From: DASQMT01 sp963839615
Lineage (GTDB): Bacteria > Actinomycetota > Thermoleophilia > Solirubrobacterales > Solirubrobacteraceae
Length of the DNA: 64,000 bases
Assembly (NCBI GenBank): GCA_963839615.1
Contig: CAWIVY010000010.1
Span: 124,001 to 188,000, forward strand
Reading direction: 5' to 3'
The notes below the pieces were generated by a model. That model saw nothing but the letters and a program-made list of their open reading frames with translations, was not told the origin of the DNA and did no database searches. The translations under genes were made by a program, and so were the position numbers. Position 1 is the first letter of the stretch, and each line of letters opens with the position of its first letter. Below, in pieces: positions 25,816 through 33,831 of this stretch.

Positions 25816-26783
25816 ACGCCGGGCGAGCCGAGCAGTGGGCCGAGCGTATCGCCGACCAGTGCAACGGTCTCGAGGTCGTGGACGTCGGGGATCGAGAGCG
25901 TGAGTCCCTCGATGCCCACGTCGAGGAACGCCTGCGTCTGCTCGGCGATGCCGTCCGGGTCGCCCGCCATCGCGGTCATGCGCGCGCGTTCCTCCGGCAG
26001 GCCGCGCTGCTTGGCGGCATCGAGCTTGCGCATCGCTTCGTCGTGCGTCGGCGCGATGTACACGACGCCGTTGCGCGTGCGCGTGATCTCGGCGGGATCG
26101 CGGCCGACGGCCTCGCAGTGGGCGTCGAGCACGCCCATCAGGTGGCGCGCCCGCTCGACGTCGCCGAAGACGTTGCAGCCGTCCGCGTACTGCGCGACGA
26201 GGCGCAGCGTCTTGCGCTCGCCGCTGCCGCCGACCAGGATCGGGATGTCGCCGCGCAGCGGCTGCGGGCTGTTCAGCGCCTTGTCCGTGCTGTGGTGGGG
26301 CCCGGCGACGCTGGACTCCTGCTGCGTGAACATCGCGCGCGCGATCTTCAGTGCGTCCTCGAGCCGCTCGAAGCGCTCGCGCAGCGGGGGGAACGGGATC
26401 CCGTACGCGACGTGCTCCTCCTCGTTCCATGCGGCTCCGAGCCCGAGCACGGCCCGGCCGCGCGAGATGATGTCGAGCGTGGTGGTGATCTTCGCCAGCA
26501 GCGCGGGATTGCGGTAGGTCACGCCACCGACGAGCAGCCCGAGGCTCACGCGCGACGTGCGCGCGGCGAGTGCGCCGAGGACCGTGTTGCCCTCGAGCAT
26601 CCAGTTCGTCGGCGGCCCGACGCCGCGGATCTGGTGCAGGTGGTCCATCACCGTGACCGAGCTGAAGCCGGACCCTTCCGCCGTGCGGGCGATCTCCACG
26701 AGATGCTCGAACAGCTGCTCGGGAGTGATCCCGGGATAGTTGAAGTTCGGCAGGTGGAGGTCGAGCGTCACCGGCGCGCGCAT
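25812..26783 (-). CDS. LLM-class F420-dependent oxidoreductase
   Basis: 323 residues from ATG 26783 (MRAPVTLDLHLPNFNYPG). The luciferase-like TIM barrel is indicated by SSVTVMDHLHQI, RVSLGLLVGGVTYRNPALLA, TLDIISRGRAVLGLGAAWNE and ILVGGSGERKTLRLVAQYAD. Actinobacterial members use F420 rather than FMN; the substrate is not predictable. Downstream it is coupled to the PPOX gene. It is divergent from the dodecin gene, 34 bp away. Confidence 0.9.
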   Translation of the reverse strand: MRAPVTLDLHLPNFNYPGITPEQLFEHLVEIARTAEGSGFSSVTVMDHLHQIRGVGPPTNWMLEGNTVLGALAARTSRVSLGLLVGGVTYRNPALLAKITTTLDIISRGRAVLGLGAAWNEEEHVAYGIPFPPLRERFERLEDALKIARAMFTQQESSVAGPHHSTDKALNSPQPLRGDIPILVGGSGERKTLRLVAQYADGCNVFGDVERARHLMGVLDAHCEAVGRDPAEITRTRNGVVYIAPTHDEAMRKLDAAKQRGLPEERARMTAMAGDPDGIAEQTQAFLDVGIEGLTLSIPDVHDLETVALVGDTLGPLLGSPGV

Positions 26784-26817
26784 GCCGCAGACGGTAGCGG
26801 CGCGCATAATGGCCCGC

Positions 26818-27030
26818 ATGACAGACCACGTGTACAAGTCCGTCGAGATCACCGGCTCGTCGCCGGCCGGTGTGACCGAGGCGATCGACCGCGCGATCAC
26901 CAAGGCGTCGGAGACGCTGCGCAACCTTGACTGGTTCGAGCTCGTCGCGGTTCGCGGGCAGATCGGCGACGACGGCAGCGTCGCGCACTACCAGGCCACG
27001 CTGAAGGTCGGGTTCCGGCTGGAGGATTGA
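26818..27030 (+). CDS. Dodecin (flavin-storage protein)
   Basis: 70 residues: MTDHVYKSVEITGSSPAGV, then AITKASETLRNLDWFELVAV and VAHYQATLKVGFRLED. This is a full-length dodecin; the Trp in LDWFE is the flavin-stacking residue. Dodecins form hollow dodecamers that bind riboflavin, FMN or related flavins. CATAAT at 26805-26810, 7 nt before the ATG, suggests a leaderless start; an in-frame ATG at 26809 is the alternative. The next gene starts on its stop codon (TTGA). Confidence 0.93.
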   Translation: MTDHVYKSVEITGSSPAGVTEAIDRAITKASETLRNLDWFELVAVRGQIGDDGSVAHYQATLKVGFRLED

Positions 27031-27776
27031 CCGCGGTCGAGCTCATCACGGCCGCCTCCCCGGCTGATCCCGTCCTCGACGTCGCGCTCTCGCACGCGCT
27101 GCTGGCGGAGGTCGCGAGCGGCCGGCGCCCACCGGCGCTGCGGATCTTCCGGCCGGGGCCGACAGTCGCGTTCGGCCGCCTCGACGCCCTGCGCCCAGGC
27201 TTCGGCCGGGCATGCGCGGCCGCGCGCGAGCTCGGGTTCACGCCGCTCGTGCGGTCCGTCGGCGGGCACGCGGCGGTCTTCGACGAGCGCTGCGTGGTGT
27301 GCGAGCGGATCACGCACGACGAGGACGCGACCGCGGGCCTGCGTGCGCGCTTCGAGGACCAGTCGCGACGGGTCAGGGACGCGCTCGCCGCGCTCGGCGC
27401 CGACGCCCGGATCGGTGAGCTGGCGGGCGAGTACTGCCCGGGGCCGCACAGCGTCAACCTCCGCGGCCGCGTCAAGGTCGCCGGCATCGCGCAGCGGATC
27501 GTCAGGCACGGCGCGGCCACCAGCGCCGTCGTCGTGGTCGGCGGCGGCGCCGAGCTGCGCGCGGCGATCGAGGCCGTCTACGAGGCGCTCGCGATCGCGA
27601 TCGACCCCGCCGTCGCGGGAGCGCTGGACGACGAGGTCCCGGGGGTGACGCCGGGCGATGTCGCGCGCGCGCTCGAGCAGGCCTACGCCGCGGATTCGCA
27701 CCTGGAGCCGCGTGCGCTCGACCCTGCTGTGCTCGCTTCCGCACGCGACCTGACGGTGCGGCACCGCGTCGCATGA
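27027..27776 (+). CDS. Lipoate-protein ligase A-family protein
   Basis: 249 residues starting at TTG 27027, which overlaps the dodecin stop; no later ATG/GTG leaves the domain intact. The BPL/LplA/LipB fold is shown by LRIFRPGPTVAFGRLDALRP, the substrate loop VRSVGGHAAVFDE and the catalytic-Lys segment LRGRVKVAGIAQRIVRHGA. Such enzymes attach lipoate or octanoate to Lys of E2/H proteins; this one may be an octanoyltransferase variant. Its stop overlaps the HhH-GPD start (ATGA). Confidence 0.82.
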   Translation: MTAVELITAASPADPVLDVALSHALLAEVASGRRPPALRIFRPGPTVAFGRLDALRPGFGRACAAARELGFTPLVRSVGGHAAVFDERCVVCERITHDEDATAGLRARFEDQSRRVRDALAALGADARIGELAGEYCPGPHSVNLRGRVKVAGIAQRIVRHGAATSAVVVVGGGAELRAAIEAVYEALAIAIDPAVAGALDDEVPGVTPGDVARALEQAYAADSHLEPRALDPAVLASARDLTVRHRVA

Positions 27777-28345
27777 CCGCGCCGTTTACGATCGCTCGTG
27801 TGACCGACCGGCTGCACTTCACCGATTCCGACGAGGCGAACGAGCTGATCGCCCGCGACCCGCTCGCGCTGCTGATCGGCTTCGTGCTCGACCAGCAGGT
27901 GACCGTCCAGAAGGCGTTCGCCGGACCGCTCGTGCTGCGCGAGCGGCTGGGCACGCTGGATCCCGCACGGATCGCGGCCACCGACCTCGAGGCCATCTTC
28001 CGCGAGCGGCCCGCGATCCATCGCTTCCCCGGCGCGATGGCGAAGCGCGTACGCGCCCTCACAGAGCACGTCGTCGAGCGCTACGACGGCGATGCCGCGC
28101 GGGTCTGGACCGACGCCACCTCGTCCGCCGAGCTGAAGGCCAACATCCAGGCGCTGCCGGGGTTCGGCGAGATGAAGGTCAAGGCGCTCGGTGCGGTGCT
28201 CGCCAAGCGATTCGGGATCGCGCTCGCGGAACCGCTCGTCCCCGCGCACCCGACGCTCGGCGACGTCGACTCGACCGCGGCGCTGGCCGAGTACCAGGCC
28301 GGCAAGCGGGCGCACAAGGCGAGCCTGCGCGCCGCGCGGCTGTAG
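27773..28345 (+). CDS. HhH-GPD family protein (TIGR03252-like)
   Basis: 190 residues from ATG 27773; GTG 27800 is an alternative and agrees better with the family N-terminus. The pattern DEANELIARDPLALLIGFVL, DQQVTVQKAFAGP and ALPGFGEMKVKALGAVLAKR matches the actinobacterial HhH-GPD family TIGR03252. The helix-hairpin-helix LPGFGEMKV is present. The catalytic Lys/Asp pair of DNA glycosylases is not obvious, so base-excision activity is uncertain. Confidence 0.82.
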   Translation: MTAPFTIARVTDRLHFTDSDEANELIARDPLALLIGFVLDQQVTVQKAFAGPLVLRERLGTLDPARIAATDLEAIFRERPAIHRFPGAMAKRVRALTEHVVERYDGDAARVWTDATSSAELKANIQALPGFGEMKVKALGAVLAKRFGIALAEPLVPAHPTLGDVDSTAALAEYQAGKRAHKASLRAARL

Positions 28346-28395
28346 CTGCAACAGGTCTTGCGACCCGTCGGGCGCCGCATCTAGCGTCCGCGCGC

Positions 28396-28920
28396 ATGCT
28401 CCGCGAGGTCAAGGATGCGCGCTTCGAGCGCCGCTTCGGGCTCTTCGGCCGGCGCTACCTGCTGGTGGAGGGCCGGACGCCCGCGACCGTCACCTGGCGC
28501 CGGCGCGCCTTCGCGGCGATCCAGCTCGAGCAGGACGTTCGGCCGGTGGCGCTGTTCACGCGTGCGGAGCGGACCTACTGGGCGTTCGAGCAGCGGATCC
28601 TCTGGGAGGACGACGGGCTGGCCGGCGACGACGTGCTCGCCCTGGTCCGCCAGCGCGAGCGGCGCGCGCGGCGCACGCTCGAGCGCGCCCATGCGGCGCT
28701 CGCCGGCGAGGCCGCGCAGCCGCGCCGCCGCGCGATCCCGCGCGAGGTCCGGCTGGCCGTGTTCGAGCGCGACGGCGGACGCTGCGTGGAGTGCGGATCG
28801 AGCTTCGAGATCCAGTACGACCACGTGATCCCGGTTGCGCTGGGAGGGGCGGGCACCGTCGAGAACATGCAGATCCTCTGCGCGCCCTGCAACCAGGCCA
28901 AGGGCGCCGCGCTCGGCTGA
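28396..28920 (+). CDS. HNH endonuclease
   Basis: 174 residues. The C-terminal HNH domain has its first Cys pair in GGRCVECGSSFEI, the catalytic DH in QYDHVIPVALGG and the second Cys pair plus Asn in ENMQILCAPCNQAKG. The N-terminal 110 residues are Arg-rich (LVRQRERRARRTLERAHAAL) and may bind DNA. TAGCGT lies 8 nt before the ATG. Its role could be in DNA repair, restriction or mobile-element homing; no methyltransferase partner is adjacent. Confidence 0.88.
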   Translation: MLREVKDARFERRFGLFGRRYLLVEGRTPATVTWRRRAFAAIQLEQDVRPVALFTRAERTYWAFEQRILWEDDGLAGDDVLALVRQRERRARRTLERAHAALAGEAAQPRRRAIPREVRLAVFERDGGRCVECGSSFEIQYDHVIPVALGGAGTVENMQILCAPCNQAKGAALG

Positions 28921-28921
28921 A

Positions 28922-30946
28922 TCAGCCGAGCGGCCGCAGCTCGCCGCCGGCGAGCACCCGCAGGACGGTGATCGCGTTCGCCCCTTCGCGCAGCGACGAG
29001 GGCGGGACCATGGCGGCGAAGCGCGAGCGGCCTTCTTCGCGGTAGACGCGTGTGGTCGCCTCCACGCGCCCGTTGACCGCCACGGCGAGCTCCGTGTCGG
29101 GCGCGAGCTTCCCGGCCTGACCGGAGATGAACGAGGGCACGACGGCGGCCGCGTCGTCGAAGGTCACCTGCCGGCCGCCCGGGCGCACCGCCACGCGGCG
29201 GCCGAGCAGCTCCGGCCGCGGTCCCATCGCGTACACGTCGTCGCGCAGCAGCCGCGCCTCGGCCCGCTCGCGCTCGCTCTCCATTGCGAGCACGGAGCTG
29301 AGCGGCTCCGTCAGCACGGGCTCGCCTCCGTGTGAGACGTCGATCGGCGCGGCCGGATCGACCGTGCGCTCGTCGGCCGGGATTCCGTCCACCTTCCAGG
29401 GCAGCTCGACGCCCGCGGCCTTCGCGATCGTCGGGAGCACGTCGGTCGTCCGCACCGCGCCGTCGTCGACCCGCGCCTCGTGCCGGCCCGGCAGCTTGAC
29501 GAAGAACGGGACCGGGGCGATCGCGCCGACGTTCTCGCGGCTCACCGGCCGGCGTGGCGTCCCCTTCAGGAACGACGCGCCGTGGTCGGCTGCCAGCACG
29601 ATCACCGCGTCGTCGTAGAGGCCGCGCTCGCGCAGCTTGTCCAGCAGCTCGCCCACGAGCCGGTCCGTGTACTGGACCTGGAGCACGTGGCGCTGGAAGC
29701 CCTGGTCGACCTGCCACTGCGGCCCGACCCACCCCTTGCTCGAGAGCCCCAGGTTCTCGACTCCCTCGATCGGGTAGCTGCGCCCGTCGGGCAGGTACCG
29801 CCAGATCGCGTGCGGGAGCGTCGAGTGCACGAACAGCAGCGGCGGCCGCGAGCCGCGCCGGTCGAGCGCCGCGGCCGCCCGCGCGAACCCGGCCGCCGCG
29901 TCGTTGCCGGCGAGCCGCGCCAGCACGTCGCTTCGAAGGCTCTCCCGGCTGCGGAACACGCTCGGCTCGGTCGCGGGTTTCCCGAACCCCTCCCAGACGC
30001 CGTCGATCGCCGGCAGCCCGTCGCGCAGGTCCTCCGGCAGCAGGAGGTGCTGCACGACGACCTCGAGGTCGGACTCGAGCGACTCCAAGCGGTCGCCCAC
30101 ACCCGGCCTGGCGCGATCGCACAGGCGCTCGGGGCAGATGTCGGTGATCGGCTCGATCACCGTCAGGTCGTGGCTGCGCTCGAACAGCGTGAACAGGTTG
30201 CGGGGATGGTCACGGGTGGTCGGCAGCTCGTCGCGCCGCGGCTGCCGGCCGGTGAGCTGCGCGGGCACCGCATCGGCCGTGAGGTCGTCGACCGTCGTCG
30301 CGTGGCGGTACCACGTCGAGTCGCGCGCCAGGCCCGCGATGTTCGGGAACAGGTCGCCGTCGATCTCGCCCTCGGCGTCCGTCAGCGTGCTCAGCGGCAG
30401 TTCGTCGAGCACGATGTGCACGATCGGGGTCGAGGTGCCGGACGCCGCGACCGCCGAGCCGACCGCCTCGCTGGGCAGCAGCAGGCCGTGGACAGGCGAG
30501 ACGACCAGGAACAGGAAGAGGACGATCAGCGGCGCGGGGGAGAGCACGGTGACGAACGTGCGCACGCCCGACGCGCGCGCGTACAGGACGGCCGCTCCCG
30601 CTCCCAGGACCAGGGCGACCGGAACGGCGATCCCCGAGCCGTCGAGCGCGTCGCCCACGGGCGGCAGCGCGAACCCGGTGACGATCAGAGCCACCAGCAC
30701 GAGCATCGCTCCCCACCCGAGCGCAGGGCGGATCCGGCCCAGCGCCCAGACGATCGCGGCGCCGACGAGCGGCGGCACGAGCGCGTACCCGAGCGCGAGC
30801 ACCAGGAGGTCGAGGGCGGTGCTCCCGCGCGCGACGAAGAACTCGGCGTTGCGCCCGAGCAGGTCGAACAGCGGCTGGGCGAATGCCAGCGCCCACAGCC
30901 CGCCGAGGTGCAGCGCGGCAAGCCGGAAACCGATCGAGCCGCTCAC
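28922..30946 (-). CDS. Membrane-anchored sulfatase-like hydrolase
   Basis: 674 residues from GTG 30946. About five membrane helices fill residues 1-165. The periplasmic part is an alkaline-phosphatase-fold domain: the first metal site is VHIVLDELPLSTL, the second is VIVLAADHGASF, with LLFVHSTLPHAIWRYLPDG between them. This resembles actinobacterial sulfatase/phosphoglycerol-transferase-like proteins that modify cell-envelope polymers. The usual Cys/Ser-type formylglycine motif is not seen, so a sulfatase assignment in the strict sense is doubtful. Confidence 0.85.
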   Translation of the reverse strand: MSGSIGFRLAALHLGGLWALAFAQPLFDLLGRNAEFFVARGSTALDLLVLALGYALVPPLVGAAIVWALGRIRPALGWGAMLVLVALIVTGFALPPVGDALDGSGIAVPVALVLGAGAAVLYARASGVRTFVTVLSPAPLIVLFLFLVVSPVHGLLLPSEAVGSAVAASGTSTPIVHIVLDELPLSTLTDAEGEIDGDLFPNIAGLARDSTWYRHATTVDDLTADAVPAQLTGRQPRRDELPTTRDHPRNLFTLFERSHDLTVIEPITDICPERLCDRARPGVGDRLESLESDLEVVVQHLLLPEDLRDGLPAIDGVWEGFGKPATEPSVFRSRESLRSDVLARLAGNDAAAGFARAAAALDRRGSRPPLLFVHSTLPHAIWRYLPDGRSYPIEGVENLGLSSKGWVGPQWQVDQGFQRHVLQVQYTDRLVGELLDKLRERGLYDDAVIVLAADHGASFLKGTPRRPVSRENVGAIAPVPFFVKLPGRHEARVDDGAVRTTDVLPTIAKAAGVELPWKVDGIPADERTVDPAAPIDVSHGGEPVLTEPLSSVLAMESERERAEARLLRDDVYAMGPRPELLGRRVAVRPGGRQVTFDDAAAVVPSFISGQAGKLAPDTELAVAVNGRVEATTRVYREEGRSRFAAMVPPSSLREGANAITVLRVLAGGELRPLG

Positions 30947-30977
30947 GCTCGCGCAGGATAAACAGTCTGCCACCGGC

Positions 30978-31529
30978 CTACCCGAGCCCGAGGAAGCGCG
31001 CGGCGGCGCGCACGTCCTCATCGGCGGCGCCGAGCGGCCGGACCGCGCCGACGCCGAGCGAGGGGGCGGCGCGGTCGAAGAGCGTTACGTTGATCCAGCT
31101 CGCCTCAAGCGTCGACCACCAGCGCAGCCCGGCGGCTTCCGGGTGCGTGTCGAACAGCCGCGCGGCGTAGCCCTGCGTGGCGGCGCGCCGGCTCGTCGCG
31201 ACCTCGGACGGCCGCAGCGACTCGGCGGTCAGCACGCGCGGGTCGTCGAGGTCGACGAGCGGCGCGCCGTCGTCGAGCTCGATCCCGGCAAGCGCGAGCG
31301 GCCGGCCCATGCGCGAGAGCAGGTCCGGGTGCAGTTCGCCGGTCCCCCGGAACGGCGCGAGCGCCTCCGCGATCGCGGACACCGGGGACTCGCAAACGTA
31401 CAGGCAGCCGTAGCGGGCGCGGTCGTCGTGCCGTCCGGTGCCTTGAAACGCGCGCGGGAACCAGAGCGCCCCGCCCGGAGCCGCGGGGCGGGCCGACGGG
31501 TCCCAGGGCAGGACCCGCCAGAGGTTCAC
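30978..31529 (-). CDS. RES-family toxin (NAD-targeting)
   Basis: 183 residues from GTG 31529, overlapping the antitoxin stop as GTGA. RES-domain signatures are LWRVLPWDP near the N-terminus (Arg), CLYVCESPVSAIAEALAP (Glu) and the later Ser-containing LRWWSTLEASWINVTLFD. RES toxins such as MbcT and ParT break down or use NAD+, stopping growth. Gene order antitoxin-toxin with a 4-bp overlap is the standard arrangement. Confidence 0.9.
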   Translation of the reverse strand: MNLWRVLPWDPSARPAAPGGALWFPRAFQGTGRHDDRARYGCLYVCESPVSAIAEALAPFRGTGELHPDLLSRMGRPLALAGIELDDGAPLVDLDDPRVLTAESLRPSEVATSRRAATQGYAARLFDTHPEAAGLRWWSTLEASWINVTLFDRAAPSLGVGAVRPLGAADEDVRAAARFLGLG

Positions 31530-31858
31530 GCGAAGCTGCCGGCCCGTTCGCTGGCGATCGCGTCGAGCAGCTCGCGCGCCTGGCCGCGCCGGATCAGGTC
31601 GAGCGGGCGGCGGTCGCCGAGGCTCGGGTTCAGCCCGATCAGCCAGCGCTCGGCGACGGTGATCGGATAGAGACGCAGCAGGTTCGACATCACCAGCTCG
31701 AGCAGATCGACGCGCTCGGCGTTGAGCTCGTCGATGCCCTGCCCGCGGCGCCAGCGCGTGACCTGGGCCGGGCTCACGCCGAGCAGCTCGGCCAGCCGGC
31801 GCTGCGAGCCGAAATCGCGGCTCAGCGCCTGCACCTTCTCGGCGGTCGTCACGGGCAT
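31526..31858 (-). CDS. Xre/MbcA/ParS-family antitoxin
   Basis: 110 residues. The N-terminal helix-turn-helix is SQRRLAELLGVSPAQVTRWR, and the C-terminal ParS-like toxin-binding domain contains VAERWLIGLNPSLGDRRPLD and ARELLDAIASERAG. It should neutralise the RES toxin encoded next and repress their common promoter. The inverted repeat at 31871-31891, only 12 bp upstream of its ATG, is the obvious operator. Confidence 0.9.
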   Translation of the reverse strand: MPVTTAEKVQALSRDFGSQRRLAELLGVSPAQVTRWRRGQGIDELNAERVDLLELVMSNLLRLYPITVAERWLIGLNPSLGDRRPLDLIRRGQARELLDAIASERAGSFA

Positions 31859-31870
31859 GCCTTGACTCTA

Positions 31871-31891
31871 GCGCAACATATAGTGTTGCGC
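31871..31891. promoter_or_regulatory. Palindromic operator/promoter between TA pair and LLM gene
   Basis: A perfect palindrome GCGCAACA-TATAG-TGTTGCGC fills most of the 36-bp gap between the antitoxin ATG (31858, leftward) and the LLM ATG (31895, rightward). TATAGT (31879-31884) is 10 nt before the LLM ATG and would serve as its leaderless -10, so occupancy by the antitoxin should affect both directions. Confidence 0.7.
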
Positions 31892-31894
31892 GAC

Positions 31895-32773
31895 ATGCGA
31901 ATCGGCATCCAACTCCCCGAGACCGAGCGCGACGTCCGCTGGCCCGAGTACCTCGCGATGGCGCGAGCGGCCGAGGAGAGCGGGTTCGACTCGATCTGGA
32001 TCGGCGACCACCTGCTCTACCGCGGTGACGGCAGGCCCGAGCGCGGTCCGTGGGAGGCGTGGACGCTGCTCGCGGCGCTGGCCGCCGCGACCGAGCGGGT
32101 GCGGCTCGGCCCGCTCGTCGCCTGCGCGGGCTTCCACCCGCCGGGCCTGATCGCGAAGATGGCGGCGACGGTAGACGAGGTCAGCGGCGGCCGCTTCGTG
32201 CTCGGCCTCGGCGCCGGCTGGAACGAGCAGGAATACCGGGCGTTCGGGATCCCCTACGACCACCGCGTCTCGCGCTTCGAGGAGTCGTTCGCGATCGTGC
32301 GCGGGCTGCTCGCGGGCGAGCGCGTCACGCTCGCGGGACGCTTCTGGCAGGCCGAGGACGCCGTGCTGCTGCCCGCGCCCGTACGACGCCCGCCGCTGAT
32401 GATCGGCAGCAACGGGCCGCGCATGCTGTCGATCGCGCTGCCGCACGTCGAGTCCTGGAACACGTGGTGGGAGGACTACGGCAACAGCGCCGAGGGCTTC
32501 GCCGCCTTGTCCGAGCGCATCAGCTCGGCGGCGCGCGAGGCCGGGCGCGAGCCGGAGGAGATCGAGCGCAGCGCGTGCGTGCTCGTCGCGCCGGGCGGGC
32601 CGGCCGGCGAGCGGTCGGCCGAGGCGCCGCCCGTCGAGGGGCCGCCGGACCGGATCGCCGCCCACCTCCGCGCCCTCGCGGAGGCGGGCGCCGACGAGGC
32701 GATCCTCGTCGCCGACCCGATCACGGAGCGGTCGATACGCGAGCTGGCGGAGGTCGTCGCGCTCCTCCGCTGA
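31895..32773 (+). CDS. LLM-class F420-dependent oxidoreductase
   Basis: 292 residues from ATG 31895 (MRIGIQLPETERDVRWPEYL). The luciferase-like barrel is shown by GFDSIWIGDHLLYRGDG, RVRLGPLVACAGFHPPGLIA, TVDEVSGGRFVLGLGAGWNE and PLMIGSNGPRMLSIALPH. It probably uses F420; the substrate is unknown. Its promoter coincides with the toxin-antitoxin operator. It ends just before a bidirectional hairpin. Confidence 0.9.
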   Translation: MRIGIQLPETERDVRWPEYLAMARAAEESGFDSIWIGDHLLYRGDGRPERGPWEAWTLLAALAAATERVRLGPLVACAGFHPPGLIAKMAATVDEVSGGRFVLGLGAGWNEQEYRAFGIPYDHRVSRFEESFAIVRGLLAGERVTLAGRFWQAEDAVLLPAPVRRPPLMIGSNGPRMLSIALPHVESWNTWWEDYGNSAEGFAALSERISSAAREAGREPEEIERSACVLVAPGGPAGERSAEAPPVEGPPDRIAAHLRALAEAGADEAILVADPITERSIRELAEVVALLR

Positions 32774-32779
32774 GCTAGC

Positions 32780-32808
32780 GGCGGGGCGCCGCGGCGCGGC
32801 GCCCCGCC
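32780..32808. terminator. Bidirectional hairpin between convergent genes
   Basis: Perfect 13-bp arms GGCGGGGCGCCGC (32780-32792) and its complement (32796-32808) with a 3-nt loop fill the 41-bp gap between the LLM and DUF892 genes. It can serve both directions. Confidence 0.75.
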
Positions 32809-32814
32809 CGCGAT

Positions 32815-33831
32815 TCAGGCGTTCGCGAGCTCGCGCTCGGTCGCCTCGATCACGCCGGCGCGGTTCTTGTGCGCCTTCTCGTACTCGCGCGCCTTGCGGG
32901 CGCGGGACTCGTCGGCCTGCGCCAGCGCGCTGCGCAACTCGTCGACCGTGAGCTCGTCGTAGCCCGCCCACGGCTCGCTCGTGCGCAGCGTCGAGATCCG
33001 ATCGGTGATGGTGCTGCGGTTGTCGTGCCGGCGCTCGTAGGCGTCGACCTTGCCGAGCTCGACCTGCGAGAGCTCGGGCAGCCGCGCGAGGATCTCCTCC
33101 GCGTTGAGGCTCGTGTAGCGAGCGATCGGGAGATCCTGCTCGCGGGCGACCGCGCCGCGGGCGGTGCCCTCCGCGCGCGTGGCGCCCGGAGCCTTGCGCG
33201 CCGTGCGCTTGGCCTTCGTGCCGCCCTTCTTGGCGGCGGCCCGGGTCGTCCGTCCGGCCGCGCGCGTGGCCTCGCCCGCACCGGTCGTGGCGATGTCGTA
33301 GGAGCCGTTGCCGCGGACGTCGGCGCGCACCACGGCCTCGGTCAGCTTCGGGATCTCCTTCAGGATCCGGTCGAGCATCCGCTGCTCGTCGGCGCGGATC
33401 GACTTCGCGAGGCGCGCCGTCTCGTCGTCGCCGACGGACTGGGCGAGCTGCTCGATCGCGGTGTAGGTCGCGATCTCGAGCGCCTCGGTCGCGCACGCGT
33501 CCTTGGCGTTCTTGAGCACCTTCTCCTCGCCGCCGGAGCCGCGCAGGAGGTCGAGCGGCGTCTTGCCGAGTGCGAGCGCCTGCGCCGCGACCGTCTCGGC
33601 GATGCCGATGCCGGCCTGCAGCACGCCGCCGCCGCCCTCGCCCAGGTCGCGCATGCGCTCCTGGAGCCGGCCGGCGTGATCGCGGGTCTCGCCGAGGTGC
33701 TTCTCGAGCCCGTTGCGGTAGCTGCCGCGCGGCGTCATCGCGATCTGCGACTGCAGCACGCGCACGAGTCCGACCTCGCTCGCATGGGCCTCGTTGAGGT
33801 ATTGGAGGATCTTCTGGTTTCTTTGGCTCAT
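32815..33831 (-). CDS. DUF892 (ferritin-like) protein with Lys/Ala-rich linker
   Basis: 338 residues from ATG 33831, overlapping the upstream cyclase gene's stop as ATGA. Residues about 5-155 form a DUF892/YciE-like four-helix bundle (KILQYLNEAHASEVGLVRVL, HLGETRDHAGRLQERM, CATEALEIATYTAIEQLA). A Lys/Ala/Arg-rich linker (RTTRAAAKKGGTKAKRTARK) follows, and the C-terminal 100 residues contain the paired motifs DAYERRHDNRSTITDRI and REYEKAHKNRAGVIEATERE. The family is associated with stress but its chemistry is uncertain. Coupling to a nucleotide cyclase is notable. Confidence 0.85.
   Translation of the reverse strand: MSQRNQKILQYLNEAHASEVGLVRVLQSQIAMTPRGSYRNGLEKHLGETRDHAGRLQERMRDLGEGGGGVLQAGIGIAETVAAQALALGKTPLDLLRGSGGEEKVLKNAKDACATEALEIATYTAIEQLAQSVGDDETARLAKSIRADEQRMLDRILKEIPKLTEAVVRADVRGNGSYDIATTGAGEATRAAGRTTRAAAKKGGTKAKRTARKAPGATRAEGTARGAVAREQDLPIARYTSLNAEEILARLPELSQVELGKVDAYERRHDNRSTITDRISTLRTSEPWAGYDELTVDELRSALAQADESRARKAREYEKAHKNRAGVIEATERELANA

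Noticed and set aside
28922..30946. Classical formylglycine sulfatase
   Set aside because: The C/S-x-P-x-R maturation motif is not seen; only the metal sites of the alkaline-phosphatase fold are supported.
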